In this document: piece by piece, positions 39,397 to 47,899 of the stretch | Numbering within the stretch: position 1 is the first letter of the stretch | Layout: the number at the start of each line of letters is the position of its first letter | Assembly: GCF_027474825.1 (NCBI RefSeq) | Contig: NZ_CP107030.1 | Span: 3,292,529 to 3,356,528 of the forward strand | Reading direction: 5' to 3' | Length of the DNA stretch: 64,000 nucleotides | Source of the DNA: Maribacter halichondriae | Lineage (GTDB): Bacteria > Bacteroidota > Bacteroidia > Flavobacteriales > Flavobacteriaceae | Notes under the pieces: generated by a model | The model's database searches: none | Seen by the model: the letters and a program-made list of their open reading frames with translations, nothing else | Told to the model about the DNA's origin: nothing | Translations under genes and position numbers: made by a program

Positions 39397-40221
39397 ATGG
39401 AATGGGATAAATGGAATGAGTATCTTCAAATAGCCGTAGACAAGGCCGTGTTCTATTTGCCGAGGATTATTTTGGCCGGTGTCATTCTTTGGATAGGTTT
39501 CAAAATAGTCAAGAAGTTGGTTCAGATGGTCGGGGCCGCACTTCAAAAAACAGGTTTTTCGGAAACCTTACGGCCTTTTCTATCTTCAACGATAAGTATA
39601 ATTTTAAAAGGGGCGGTTCTTTTTGTCATCGCTTCGATTCTTGGTGCCGACCTCACAGGATTGGTCGCCATACTTGCCGCCGCGGGTTTTGCCATCGGCA
39701 TGGCCTTGCAAGGAAGTCTGGGCAATTTCGCTTCCGGAATTTTGATACTCTCGCTGAAGCCCTATAAGATTGGTGATTGGATTCAATTGGATGATAAGTT
39801 CGGGCGCGTCGAAGAAATCGGAATTTTCAGTACCGATGTGCTCACACCAGGTAATAAAATATTGATTATTCCGAATTCAAAGGTCACCGATAACGTGGTA
39901 ACCAATTATTCAGAAAAGGGGATGATCCGTTTGGAGCTTATGGTAACCATGCCCTATGCAGAAAGTTTCCCCAAGGTCAAATCCATCATTCTAGAGGCAC
40001 TGAGTGGTATTCCTAAAATCATGAAAGAGCCGGCCACTGAAATCGGAATCAATAACTTTGATTCCCATAGTATTGAATTATTGGTACGCCCTTATGTGCT
40101 TCCCGATGATTTTTGGGAAGTTACCTTTGCCGCCAATTCCGCTATTAAAAAAGCCTTTAGCCAACATGAAATCAAGGTAGCCTATTCCGAAGGAATAGAA
40201 ATCGGTGCGATAGGTGAATAA
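39397..40221 (+). CDS. Small-conductance mechanosensitive channel (MscS family)
   Basis: 274 residues. One to two N-terminal helices, then the pore-lining TM3-like helix (LVAILAAAGFAIGMALQGSL, GNFASGILIL), beta domain (KIGDWIQLDDKFGRVEEIG, LIIPNSKVTDNVVTNYS) and a cytoplasmic alpha/beta part. It releases solutes under osmotic downshock. It lies 49 bases after the sodium symporter. A second, distinct MscS homolog is at 61218. Confidence 0.93.
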   Translation: MEWDKWNEYLQIAVDKAVFYLPRIILAGVILWIGFKIVKKLVQMVGAALQKTGFSETLRPFLSSTISIILKGAVLFVIASILGADLTGLVAILAAAGFAIGMALQGSLGNFASGILILSLKPYKIGDWIQLDDKFGRVEEIGIFSTDVLTPGNKILIIPNSKVTDNVVTNYSEKGMIRLELMVTMPYAESFPKVKSIILEALSGIPKIMKEPATEIGINNFDSHSIELLVRPYVLPDDFWEVTFAANSAIKKAFSQHEIKVAYSEGIEIGAIGE

Positions 40222-40299
40222 AATATTGACTTGCCAAAAAAATACGTAATACTTTGGGTATGTTAATTTTTTGGCTAGATTTTTGATGAAAGAACTTGT

Positions 40300-41712
40300 A
40301 TGAAGCAAATTTTACTGGTACTCGCACTCGGGGTCTTTTTTTCTACCTCTGCTCAGCAGATTTCCCTTAAAAAGGGTGCTATTGTCGAATCCGTAAAGGT
40401 GCTTGACTCGGTATCGGAGAATTTTGCGATTTATCTTCCTTCTAATTTTGATAGTTCAAAGCAATGGCCCGTAGCTTTTGTATTCGATATGAAAGGGCGG
40501 GGCAAACAGGTCGTTAGCATGTTCGTTGAGGCTGCCGAAAAGCAAGGTTATATTCTTGCCAGTTCTAACAATGTACATGATAGCTTGTCGCTGGCGGCCA
40601 ATATATTGGTTACTAGCCGTATGTTCAATACCGTATTTTCACTTTTTCCGATACATAAGGACAGAACGTATGTAGGAGGTTTTTCTGGCGGTGCCCGTTT
40701 TTCTTCTTTGGTGCCTACATTCATTCAAAATATTGCGGGAGTCATCTCATGTGGGGCCCCGATTGCGAATACGGAGGTTTTGAACATCAAAAAACCATTT
40801 CATTTTATTGGTATCGTGGGAAATACGGACTATAATTATCCCAATATGCTTACTCTTGAGACGATTCTCAACAAAATGAAGTTTCCCAACCAGTTGATGG
40901 TTTTCGAAGGAGGTCACGAATGGCCCCCGAGTAATAACATTTCCAAGGCGTTTGAAATCATGACCTTGGCCGCCATGGCAAAGGGCATCGAGAGGAAGGA
41001 TACTATTTTTATAGAAAACAGTTATAATAAGCATTTGGCGGAAGCGAGTCTCTATATCCAAGAAAACAAACCGCTTTTTGCAGATAAAATATTGGCTGAT
41101 ATGATGGAGGTCTATCGCCCTTTTAAGAATGTCGATTCTCTTAAGGAGAGTAGAAAAACACTGAAGAAAAGCAAATTTTATAAATCCAATACCCGAAGAC
41201 AGAATGCCCTTCTTTTAAAAGAAGATTTTATTAAGGCGGATTATGACTATTACTTGGAGGAGGATATCATGACCTATAATTTCAACAATCTAGGCTGGTG
41301 GAACTATCAGATGGAAGAATTGGAAAAATATGATACCGGTATCGATATTTTCGAAAAACAAATGGGCGAAAGGTTGCGCGGTTATATCAATGCATTGGTG
41401 CAAGACAATGTCGATTTGCTTCTAGCAGAGCCCGAACTTGATCTTGATGCCTTGAATTTTGTATACATGCTACATACGATTACAGATCCCAAAAATTCGG
41501 ATACATATATTAAGGTTATTTCCAACAGTGCGAGAATAGAAGACTATCAAACCGTCCTTTTTTATCTGGAAGAACTTTTGAAAACGGGTTACGAAGACCG
41601 CGCCTCCTTATATGAAATAGAGCATACCGCATTGATCCGGATAACACCTGAATACAACAAAATAGTTGAAAAATACCTGAAAAAGGCCAGGTACGATGTT
41701 ATTGAGCAATAA
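40300..41712 (+). CDS. Exported esterase/peptidase-like alpha/beta-hydrolase protein
   Basis: 470 residues. Signal peptide 1-18 (FFSTSAQQ). The first 220 residues look like an alpha/beta hydrolase of the PHB-depolymerase or feruloyl-esterase kind: NFAIYLPSNFDSSKQWPVAF, nucleophile elbow GGFSGGARFS, and a catalytic-His segment EGGHEWPPSN. The rest is helical with TPR-like repeats (ADKILADMMEVYRPFKNVDS, ALNFVYMLHTITDPKNSDTY), perhaps for protein contact. Substrate unknown. Its 3' end overlaps the convergent DJ-1-like gene by 14 bases. Confidence 0.75.
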   Translation: MKQILLVLALGVFFSTSAQQISLKKGAIVESVKVLDSVSENFAIYLPSNFDSSKQWPVAFVFDMKGRGKQVVSMFVEAAEKQGYILASSNNVHDSLSLAANILVTSRMFNTVFSLFPIHKDRTYVGGFSGGARFSSLVPTFIQNIAGVISCGAPIANTEVLNIKKPFHFIGIVGNTDYNYPNMLTLETILNKMKFPNQLMVFEGGHEWPPSNNISKAFEIMTLAAMAKGIERKDTIFIENSYNKHLAEASLYIQENKPLFADKILADMMEVYRPFKNVDSLKESRKTLKKSKFYKSNTRRQNALLLKEDFIKADYDYYLEEDIMTYNFNNLGWWNYQMEELEKYDTGIDIFEKQMGERLRGYINALVQDNVDLLLAEPELDLDALNFVYMLHTITDPKNSDTYIKVISNSARIEDYQTVLFYLEELLKTGYEDRASLYEIEHTALIRITPEYNKIVEKYLKKARYDVIEQ

Positions 41713-42436
41713 ACCTTGGGACTTCCGAAAGGTTCCAATCGATGACCAGACCCTTGGCAATGGAATCCGCAATTTCTTTGCCATACAGCAACTCACATAA
41801 ATAAAGTGCCGCTTCGAAACTCTTTGCGCCTCCCGCCGAGGTAATGTATTTTCCATCATGTACAAAGAGCACACTGTCCTTCACATCAAGATCCGGAAAC
41901 ATGTTCTTGTACGTCTCAATGTCGCTCGGAAAGGTAGTTGAGGCCATATGGTCTAAAATTCCTGTCTTTGCAAGAACGAAAGCCCCGTCGCAATGGCTGG
42001 TCATGAATTTTGCTTGTACATCTACTTTCTTTACGAATTCCAACATTTGGGTATCGTTCAAATCGGTATCAAGATGATGTTCGGCACTGGGTACGACCAG
42101 AATATCGATACGTGGCATCTCGTCTGAAGTGTAATCAAAATCGGGTAATACCCGAACGCCTTCGAAAGTGGTTATGGGTTCGAGGGTATTTGCCACGGTG
42201 AAAGTGTTCATTGCTTTGATTCCCTTTCGGTATTGGGTGTGTTGAAAGATGTCGTAGGGTGCGGTAAATTCAGTATTATATGTTCCGTTCATAATCAAGA
42301 AGGCTACGTTGTACCGGGTCGGATCAAGTTTTGGGAGTATGCGTTCAACAAGAGGCTCTTCAGGCTTTATCTCTTTGGATTCTTGACAGGATAGAAGTAG
42401 GAGCGGCATCAAAACTAAAAACACATATTTTTTCAT
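41699..42436 (-). CDS. DJ-1/PfpI family lipoprotein
   Basis: 245 residues with lipobox LLSC (Cys17), so it is envelope-bound, unlike most family members. DJ-1/PfpI features: VAFLIMNGTYNTEFTAPYDI, DILVVPSAE, the nucleophile elbow Cys in MTSHCDGAFVLAKTGIL, and ITSAGGAKSFEAALYL near the end. It resembles the amidotransferase-like part of GlxA regulators without the HTH. Function unknown; the conserved Cys suggests glyoxalase, protease or redox activity. Confidence 0.85.
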   Translation of the reverse strand: MKKYVFLVLMPLLLLSCQESKEIKPEEPLVERILPKLDPTRYNVAFLIMNGTYNTEFTAPYDIFQHTQYRKGIKAMNTFTVANTLEPITTFEGVRVLPDFDYTSDEMPRIDILVVPSAEHHLDTDLNDTQMLEFVKKVDVQAKFMTSHCDGAFVLAKTGILDHMASTTFPSDIETYKNMFPDLDVKDSVLFVHDGKYITSAGGAKSFEAALYLCELLYGKEIADSIAKGLVIDWNLSEVPRFIAQ

Positions 42437-42523
42437 GGTGATTTCTTTACGGAAGGAAAAGTAGGCAAATATACCATCCCTAGCGAAGAACTTAAAATTG
42501 TATTTTTATCGTAAAGTTTTGAA

Positions 42524-43174
42524 ATGAAATATTTTTTGATGGCCATGCTTTTCTTGGTACTATCCTGTAAGCAGGATAAAAAGTACCACGATGAAGCGCA
42601 AAATGATACGGAATTCATACAAACCGATGCCTTGAAGGATATCGTTGACTTTCAGAAAAAAATGAACGAAGACTTCAAAGACCCTGAAACCTCACCTTTA
42701 CCTGACAAGTATCGCACAACTTTCGAGGCCTTGGACTTCTTTCAGCCGGATACCAATTATATTGTCAAGGCAAAATTGGTCCGCACCCCTGAGGCGTTAC
42801 CCTTTCTTATGCCCACTACCACGGATCGTAAATCGGAGGAAACCGTATACGGTATTGCACACTTTACGTTGAATGGAAAGCCACATCAACTGGAAATCTA
42901 CCAGAACAAAGAATTGATGCAAGAAGAAGAATACCGTGATTATCTGTTTCTACCATTTACTGATTTGACCAACGGCGAAGGGACCTATATGGGTGGACGA
43001 TATTTGGATCTTTCCATTCCCGAGGGCGATACCATCGTTTTGGATTTTAACCTGGCGTACAACCCGTATTGTGTGTATAATAAAAAATATTCGTGCCCAT
43101 TGGTGCCTTCCGTAAATGCTTTGGACACAAGGATATTGGCGGGTATCAAAGATTTCAAACCTATTATAAAATAA
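42524..43174 (+). CDS. DUF1684 lipoprotein
   Basis: 216 residues, lipobox VLSC (Cys15). DUF1684 motifs: YRTTFEALDFFQPDTNYIVK, YGIAHFTLNGKPHQLEIYQN, FLPFTDLTNGEGTYMGGRYL, then LDFNLAYNPYC and CPLVPSVNALDTRILAGIKD. The conserved DFN-AYNP-C and CP pattern may form a metal or disulfide site. Enzymatic role unknown. A strong terminator follows directly. Confidence 0.9.
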   Translation: MKYFLMAMLFLVLSCKQDKKYHDEAQNDTEFIQTDALKDIVDFQKKMNEDFKDPETSPLPDKYRTTFEALDFFQPDTNYIVKAKLVRTPEALPFLMPTTTDRKSEETVYGIAHFTLNGKPHQLEIYQNKELMQEEEYRDYLFLPFTDLTNGEGTYMGGRYLDLSIPEGDTIVLDFNLAYNPYCVYNKKYSCPLVPSVNALDTRILAGIKDFKPIIK

Positions 43175-43200
43175 AAACCCGGCCCCAAGGCCGGGTTTTT
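43173..43200. terminator. Strong terminator, perfect 12-bp stem
   Basis: AAAAACCCGGCC (43173-43184) and GGCCGGGTTTTT (43189-43200) pair perfectly around CCAA. T runs on both strands make it bidirectional between DUF1684 and the convergent porin gene. Confidence 0.9.
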
Positions 43201-43237
43201 TGAAATGGAAATAACTCAACTTTAAACAACTAATATT

Positions 43238-44383
43238 TTAGAAGGAATAGACCGCTGCTAGCATAAAGGAAGCCAAACTTTTTGATGCTTCTAAATCGGA
43301 AGTGATGAAATTAAAGGTTTCGTCGGAAGCCGAATCTAGACGTAATTCGGGCTTGATCATTAAATCACCGATGGTCGCGCTTCCCGTTAACGTAACTGCA
43401 ATAACACTCGAATCTTCAAGGCCAGTTCCGATGGCACCAAAACTTCCCATTTCTTGAAAATATTCTCCTCTAAGTCCGATAGCGAAATTATCGGAAGTCT
43501 GCAATTGTGGGTATAGGGCAGCTCCGGCAAAACCAACACCATCATTATCTTGATAGGTAGCGTTGATTCCTAAAAAGAAAGAATCCGAAAGATCAAAACC
43601 ACCTGTGTAGTCTACTTGAAAAAGCGAAGAAACGTCAGTATCCACAATATTTCCGTTGACATCGACTGCTTCTCCGGCCCCTTGAGGGCCGTAAATGAAA
43701 TTCAAATATTGACCTGAGTATCCTAATTGGGCACCCAAAGTATAATTCCCAAAAGGATTGACATCGGTGAAATCGGTAGCGTTCATCACCGCCAACATGG
43801 CCGACCAATCATTGCCCAAGTCAAAATCCGCTTTAAGTCCTGCATGTGAAAAAGGCCCCCATGAGAACATATACGATGTACTGTAGTTAAAATTGGCCGC
43901 TGGGGATATTACCTCGTACCCTAAAAAAGTGTTGAAATTTCCCAAGGTCAATTTGAATTTTTCGCTTACATTCCAATAGACATAAAGCTGATTCACAATA
44001 TTGGCGGATCCGATAGGGGAACCAAAAACGGCTTCTTCACCTCTTGGGCCAAAAACCAAATCGGCCACAAATCCGACTTTTTCACCCTCATATCCGGCAA
44101 TTAAATTCACCATTCCCAATGCAAACCCTGGGCGATTTGCGAAAGATGTTCCTGGGATCGCAGGGGCGAACACGCCAATTTCATCACCATTGGCGTCTAA
44201 CTGAGGCAAAAACTTATTGAGTCCACCTAAATTTGTTCTATAATAGGCGTCCACGCTTCCGCTAAACGTAAATTTCGGTTTGGCTTCTTCCTCTTCATCC
44301 TGTGCAAAAACTACAGCTCCTAAGAGCATGATAGCTAGAAATACTAGATTTTTTACGAAATTTGTATTTGTAATCGTTTTCAT
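43238..44383 (-). CDS. Outer-membrane porin of the ammonium operon
   Basis: 381 residues from MKTITNTNF at 44383, which begins a signal peptide ending VVFAQ; a longer start at 44491 gives no signal. After an acidic DEEEEAKPK segment the chain is a beta-barrel (FSGSVDAYYRTNLGG, AGYEGEKVGFVADLVFGPR, FNTFLGYEVISPAANFNYS) ending ASFMLAAVYSF with terminal Phe. In many Bacteroidota a porin of this family accompanies amt, so it may let ammonium or another nitrogen source across the outer membrane. It is the last gene after glnB and amt. Confidence 0.83.
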   Translation of the reverse strand: MKTITNTNFVKNLVFLAIMLLGAVVFAQDEEEEAKPKFTFSGSVDAYYRTNLGGLNKFLPQLDANGDEIGVFAPAIPGTSFANRPGFALGMVNLIAGYEGEKVGFVADLVFGPRGEEAVFGSPIGSANIVNQLYVYWNVSEKFKLTLGNFNTFLGYEVISPAANFNYSTSYMFSWGPFSHAGLKADFDLGNDWSAMLAVMNATDFTDVNPFGNYTLGAQLGYSGQYLNFIYGPQGAGEAVDVNGNIVDTDVSSLFQVDYTGGFDLSDSFFLGINATYQDNDGVGFAGAALYPQLQTSDNFAIGLRGEYFQEMGSFGAIGTGLEDSSVIAVTLTGSATIGDLMIKPELRLDSASDETFNFITSDLEASKSLASFMLAAVYSF

Positions 44384-44518
44384 ATATTCAGATTTAGATG
44401 CCCCCTTAGGGGATGTTTGTATTGAGTGTCCTGCCATCTGGCAGGCGGGTTTGAATTTTATGGGAAGGTTATTGAACGGAGCGTTCTGCAAAACGCTCCG
44501 TTCTCCTTCCTACTTGAA

Positions 44519-45751
44519 TTAGTCATTCGTAAAGTCCGGATAGGCATCCATACCATGTTCATGTAAGTCGAGGCCTTCAATTTCCTCTTCTTTTGATACC
44601 CTGAGCCCCATAATGGCTTTTAATGCGCCAAGAATGAAAAGTGAGGTAATTATACAAAATGCACCGATGATCAACACACCGTACAATTGGGCCATAAATT
44701 GTTCTCCACCGGCTTTTGAACCGAAGATGCCGACAGCCAAAGTACCCCAAATACCACATATTAAGTGAACTGTCACGGCTCCTACGGGATCATCGAGCTT
44801 TAATTTGTCGATTAGGGCAACACCACCTACGATAATGAGACCCGCTAGAAACCCTATAATTATTGCCTCGTTGGGAGACATGAGGTCGGCTCCTGCAGTA
44901 ATTCCCACAAGACCACCTAAGATTCCGTTCAAGAACATGGTGAGGTCTAGATTTTTATAAAGCAAGGTCGAGAAAAGCATGGATCCGATTCCACCGGCCG
45001 CTGCGGCCAAACTTGTCGTTACCAATACCAATGAGGTCAATTCGGGGTCAGCCGATAGTACTGAACCACCGTTAAAACCGAACCATCCCAACCAAAGGAT
45101 CAATACCCCTGCCGTAGCCATCGGAATACTGTGCCCGGGAATCGCTTTTGGCTTTCCGTCCGATCCGAATTTTCCGATTCTGGCCCCTAATAGGGCAATG
45201 GCGACCAATGCGGCCCAACCACCAACGGAGTGTACCAAAGTAGAACCTGCGAAGTCGTAGAAGCCCCAAGAATCTAAGAAGCCACCGCCCCATTTCCATG
45301 CACCTACGATTGGGTATACAAGCCCTACATAGATAACCGTAAAAATCATAAAGGCACCAATTTTTATACGCTCGGCGACAGCACCCGAGACAATCGTCGC
45401 GGCCGTTGCAGCGAACATACCCTGAAATAGAAAGTCGGTCCACCATGTATATCCACCATCCGCGTATTCAGGGGTCATGCCGTTTTCAGGTGCGGCTATT
45501 CCGAATCCTGCGAAACCGAAAATTCCTGAAGAGCCTTCCTCAAACCCTGGGTACATCATATTGAAGCCCCAAGCGTAGTATAGTAAAAGGCCGATAGTGA
45601 TAATGAAAATATTCTTGAATAAAATGTTGATCGTGTTTTTTTGTCGGGTCAGCCCGATTTCCAAAAATGCAAATCCTGTATGCATGAAGAATACCAAGGC
45701 GGTAGCCAACATCATCCATACATTATTAGCGGTAAATAATCCTGCGTCCAT
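44519..45751 (-). CDS. amt: Ammonium transporter
   Basis: 410 residues, eleven membrane helices. Amt signatures: FFMHTGFAFLEIGLTRQKN, TIGLLLYYAWGFNMMYPG, the DFAGSTLVHSVGGWAALV region that includes one of the twin pore His (HSVGG), WLGWFGFNGGSV and GAVTVHLICGIWGTLAVGIF with the second pore His. It takes up NH4+ as NH3 plus a proton or charge. Gated by the P-II protein encoded 27 bases upstream. Confidence 0.96.
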   Translation of the reverse strand: MDAGLFTANNVWMMLATALVFFMHTGFAFLEIGLTRQKNTINILFKNIFIITIGLLLYYAWGFNMMYPGFEEGSSGIFGFAGFGIAAPENGMTPEYADGGYTWWTDFLFQGMFAATAATIVSGAVAERIKIGAFMIFTVIYVGLVYPIVGAWKWGGGFLDSWGFYDFAGSTLVHSVGGWAALVAIALLGARIGKFGSDGKPKAIPGHSIPMATAGVLILWLGWFGFNGGSVLSADPELTSLVLVTTSLAAAAGGIGSMLFSTLLYKNLDLTMFLNGILGGLVGITAGADLMSPNEAIIIGFLAGLIIVGGVALIDKLKLDDPVGAVTVHLICGIWGTLAVGIFGSKAGGEQFMAQLYGVLIIGAFCIITSLFILGALKAIMGLRVSKEEEIEGLDLHEHGMDAYPDFTND

Positions 45752-45778
45752 ATTATAAAGTCTTTTGTGGGTTAGTTT

Positions 45779-46116
45779 TTAGTTGATTCCTGCTTGTCCG
45801 TTTTCCTTGGTACGTATGCGATAGGCTTCCAATACCTCTGAAACGAATATTTTACCGTCTCCTACATTACCGGTATATGCGGATTCTAAAATCGTTTGAA
45901 CCGTTTTGTCCAGAAATTCGTCGGAAACTACAATCGATAGGTAGCGTCGTTGTATATCGGTCGTACTATATGAGATACCTCTGTATACATGACCTTGTTT
46001 TTCATTTCCAACCCCAGTTACATCCCAGTAGCTAAAAAGTTGACCTCAATTTGATGTAGGGCCGCTTTGACCTCATCAAATTTTGATTTTCTAATAATTG
46101 CCTCGATTTGTTTCAT
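45779..46116 (-). CDS. glnB: P-II nitrogen regulatory protein, apparent frameshift at a 5-base homopolymer
   Basis: 112 residues after correction. The gene begins MKQIEAIIRKSKFDEVKAAL and, if AAAAA at 46034-46038 has one more base, continues NFFSYWDVTGVGNEKQGHVY (T-loop), RGISYSTTDIQRRYLSIVVS, then TVQTILESAYTGNVGDGKIF and VSEVLEAYRIRTKENGQAG. The T-loop Tyr equivalent to Tyr51 is kept (ISY), and TGNVGDGKIF is the ATP-binding B-loop. Cotranscribed with amt. As written, the frame stops at codon 33, but all later codons are conserved, so a sequencing error is likely. It blocks Amt when nitrogen is plentiful. Confidence 0.87.
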
Positions 46117-46139
46117 GATTTTTTAAATTAATTGTTCGC

Positions 46140-46147
46140 CAAAAGTA
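46140..46147 (-). promoter_or_regulatory. Candidate -7 box of the glnB-amt-porin operon
   Basis: TACTTTTG on the minus strand fits TAnnTTTG, 23 bases before the glnB start. There is no TTTG -33 element; that position is taken by a palindrome, which suggests an activator-dependent promoter. Confidence 0.5.
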
Positions 46148-46161
46148 TATTAAAAAAATCC

Positions 46162-46184
46162 ACCCCCTATAAAAATTAGGGGGT
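46162..46184. promoter_or_regulatory. Palindromic operator candidate 1 (centre about -40)
   Basis: ACCCCCTA (46162-46169) and TAGGGGGT (46177-46184) are perfect reverse complements around seven A/T bases. Centre 46173, about 40 bases upstream of the start site expected from the -7 box, the classic place for a class II activator dimer. Confidence 0.55.
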
Positions 46185-46217
46185 AAAATATCAATTTTTA
46201 TAGTTCTTGTAATTTTA

Positions 46218-46236
46218 ACCCCTATTTTTTAGGGGT
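46218..46236. promoter_or_regulatory. Palindromic operator candidate 2 (centre about -94)
   Basis: ACCCCTA (46218-46224) and TAGGGGT (46230-46236) around TTTTT. Same half-site as candidate 1, with centres 54 bp apart, close to five helical turns, so both would face the same side of the DNA. A lone half-site TAGGGGTATG is at 46354-46363. Confidence 0.55.
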
Positions 46237-46399
46237 ATGTAATATTAAATAAAATAAAATAGGAATTTGATATGGATACTATGGTAAGAGCGAATAGTTT
46301 TAAATAAAAACTACGCTTTTGAACGAATTCTTGAGAATTGTTCAATAAATTACTAGGGGTATGATATCAAATAAAAGAAAAGTAGCGTGGAATTCCTTT

Positions 46400-46771
46400 T
46401 TAAAATAGTCTAGAGATCCAAAGACCAAATACCACGGCAAGAATACCTACCGCAATACTACTTAAAGTATAGAAAGAAAAATGAAGAAGTTCTCCATCGC
46501 GCAACAAGCTGTGCTTTTCAAGCGCAAATGTCGAGAAAGTAGTAAACCCGCCACAAAAGCCCGTAGCAAGCAAGAGAGTCTGATTTTGTGAAAGAATGCT
46601 AGTCTTGAGTGATAGGCCTATAATAATACCTATAAGAAGACATCCTAAAATATTTACTAGAAAAGTGCCTAGAAAAAAATGCTGAAAGTAGGGGTTTAGG
46701 GTTTTTGAGATGATATATCGCAGCATGCTACCAATTCCACCACCTAAAAAAACAAGCGCCAACTGTTTCAT
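46400..46771 (-). CDS. crcB: Fluoride efflux channel CrcB/Fluc
   Basis: 123 residues, four membrane helices. Fluc motifs: GGGIGSMLRYIIS at the N-terminus, GTFLVNILGCLLIGI with the channel Asn, and GFCGGFTTFSTFALE with the Phe-box and central TFS. Two copies form an antiparallel dimer that exports fluoride. I looked for a fluoride riboswitch upstream and did not see one. A 59-residue membrane protein gene lies 17 bases upstream in the same direction. Confidence 0.95.
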   Translation of the reverse strand: MKQLALVFLGGGIGSMLRYIISKTLNPYFQHFFLGTFLVNILGCLLIGIIIGLSLKTSILSQNQTLLLATGFCGGFTTFSTFALEKHSLLRDGELLHFSFYTLSSIAVGILAVVFGLWISRLF

Positions 46772-46788
46772 ACCCTAAAGGTATAAAA

Positions 46789-46968
46789 CTATACCGCTTT
46801 TTTATACTTGGAAGAAATCAAATCTATTGGGTAGATTTTTGAAGTCGAAGTCTCGGAATCTCCGTCAGTAGATTTTTTGATCTTTTGATCAACACCGTTA
46901 ATACTGAAAATCATCAAGACGGCATTGATGCCGATTAAGATAAAAAGTATGCCAAAAAAAGTTATCAT
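46789..46968 (-). CDS. Small membrane protein, 59 residues
   Basis: Starts with MITFFGILFILIGINAVLMI, one N-terminal membrane helix, then a charged tail with ends ISSKYKKAV. It is 17 bases upstream of crcB and likely in the same transcript. No known family, but intact start, stop and amphipathic layout support a real small gene. Confidence 0.5.
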   Translation of the reverse strand: MITFFGILFILIGINAVLMIFSINGVDQKIKKSTDGDSETSTSKIYPIDLISSKYKKAV

Positions 46969-47083
46969 TTTGTTGCCCCTTTGTTTTACAAACGCAAAAT
47001 TACGTCGTTTGTTATGTTATACGGTCAAAAAAGATCGTTCAGATGCACAAAAGGCCATTTTTGCGAGTAATGTAAAGTTTATG

Positions 47084-47272
47084 TCAATTTTTGAACAAAT
47101 ACTTGATCATGAAGAGAATTAATATGAAAATGATAAATACTATGCCCACCCATTTAACACCACGATAGTTTTTTTCGTGCAGTTTTTTATCTTTTTTATA
47201 CGATAGTATGATGAAGATGGTAAAAGCTACGACGAAAAGTGCTGCAAAAATGAGTTGCCCGGTGCTGAACAT
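47084..47272 (-). CDS. Small conserved membrane protein, 62 residues
   Basis: From MFSTGQLIFAALFVVAFTIF at 47272; an upstream in-frame ATG at 47461 runs antisense through the MazG-like gene and is rejected. Two membrane helices separated by a basic loop (SYKKDKKLHEKNYRGVKW) and a second helix VGIVFIIFILILFMI. This type of small protein is common in flavobacteria. It is divergent from the MazG-like gene with 34 bases between. Confidence 0.65.
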   Translation of the reverse strand: MFSTGQLIFAALFVVAFTIFIILSYKKDKKLHEKNYRGVKWVGIVFIIFILILFMIKYLFKN

Positions 47273-47306
47273 TTTATCTATTTTTGGCAAAACTAACGTA
47301 AAAGAC

Positions 47307-47693
47307 ATGCAAAAGAAAATAGGTGCCGTAGAATTGTTCCATACCTCTTTCGGATTGGGGGTTTCGCAAACCATGAAAGCGGATTTAGGTAAGACAAAGA
47401 ACCTTCTCAGGTTTAACTTAATGGATGAAGAGAATAAAGAGTATTTGGAGGCGGCCAACAATAACGATATGATAGAAGTTGCCGATGCCCTCGGAGATAT
47501 GCTCTATATCTTGTGCGGAACCATTTTGGAACACGGCATGCAATTTAAGATCGAGGAAGTTTTCGAAGAAATACAACGCAGCAATATGAGCAAATTGGGC
47601 GCCGATGGAAAACCGATTTATCGGGAAGATGGTAAGGTACTGAAAGGCCCTAACTATTTTAAGCCCAACATTCAAGGGATTTTAGACAAGTAA
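47307..47693 (+). CDS. MazG-like nucleotide pyrophosphohydrolase
   Basis: 128 residues from MQKKIGAVELF at 47307. The all-alpha NTP-PPase metal motif is visible as MDEENKEYLEAANNNDMIEV then ADALGDMLYILCG, giving EE-x2-E then E-x2-D. The C-terminal part has ADGKPIYREDGKVLKGPNYF, common in the phosphoribosyl-ATP pyrophosphohydrolase-like branch. It probably removes abnormal NTPs. The frame is open. Confidence 0.83.
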   Translation: MQKKIGAVELFHTSFGLGVSQTMKADLGKTKNLLRFNLMDEENKEYLEAANNNDMIEVADALGDMLYILCGTILEHGMQFKIEEVFEEIQRSNMSKLGADGKPIYREDGKVLKGPNYFKPNIQGILDK

Positions 47694-47710
47694 TGGCCAC
47701 TTTTGACTTA

Positions 47711-47871
47711 GAGACTGTTTTGAAATATGTCGATTATTTTGTTATGCCCCTTTTTGCGCCATTCTTCGTTAAAATTTTAGACCGTAGCTATGGCTATGCT
47801 ATAAAATTTTGCCTAAACTGGCATCAAAAATGACCTATAACAATTCTAATCACTTATTTCAAAACAGTCTC
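47711..47871. mobile_element. 161-bp MITE with 17-bp terminal inverted repeats and TTA target duplication
   Basis: GAGACTGTTTTGAAATA (47711-47727) and its exact reverse complement (47855-47871) bound a 161-bp insert with no coding capacity. TTA flanks it on both sides (47708-47710 and 47872-47874), as expected for a 3-bp target duplication. The interior includes GTAGCTATGGCTATGCTA and AAAATTTT blocks. The ends resemble IS5-superfamily termini, so it is probably a deleted IS moved in trans. It lies between the MazG-like gene and a DUF885 gene. Confidence 0.8.
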
Positions 47872-47899
47872 TTAATTGCTTTGGAATTTTAAGTCCGGA

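Noticed and set aside
46969..47083. Fluoride riboswitch before the crcB transcript
   Set aside because: The upstream sequence lacks the conserved riboswitch core I would expect.
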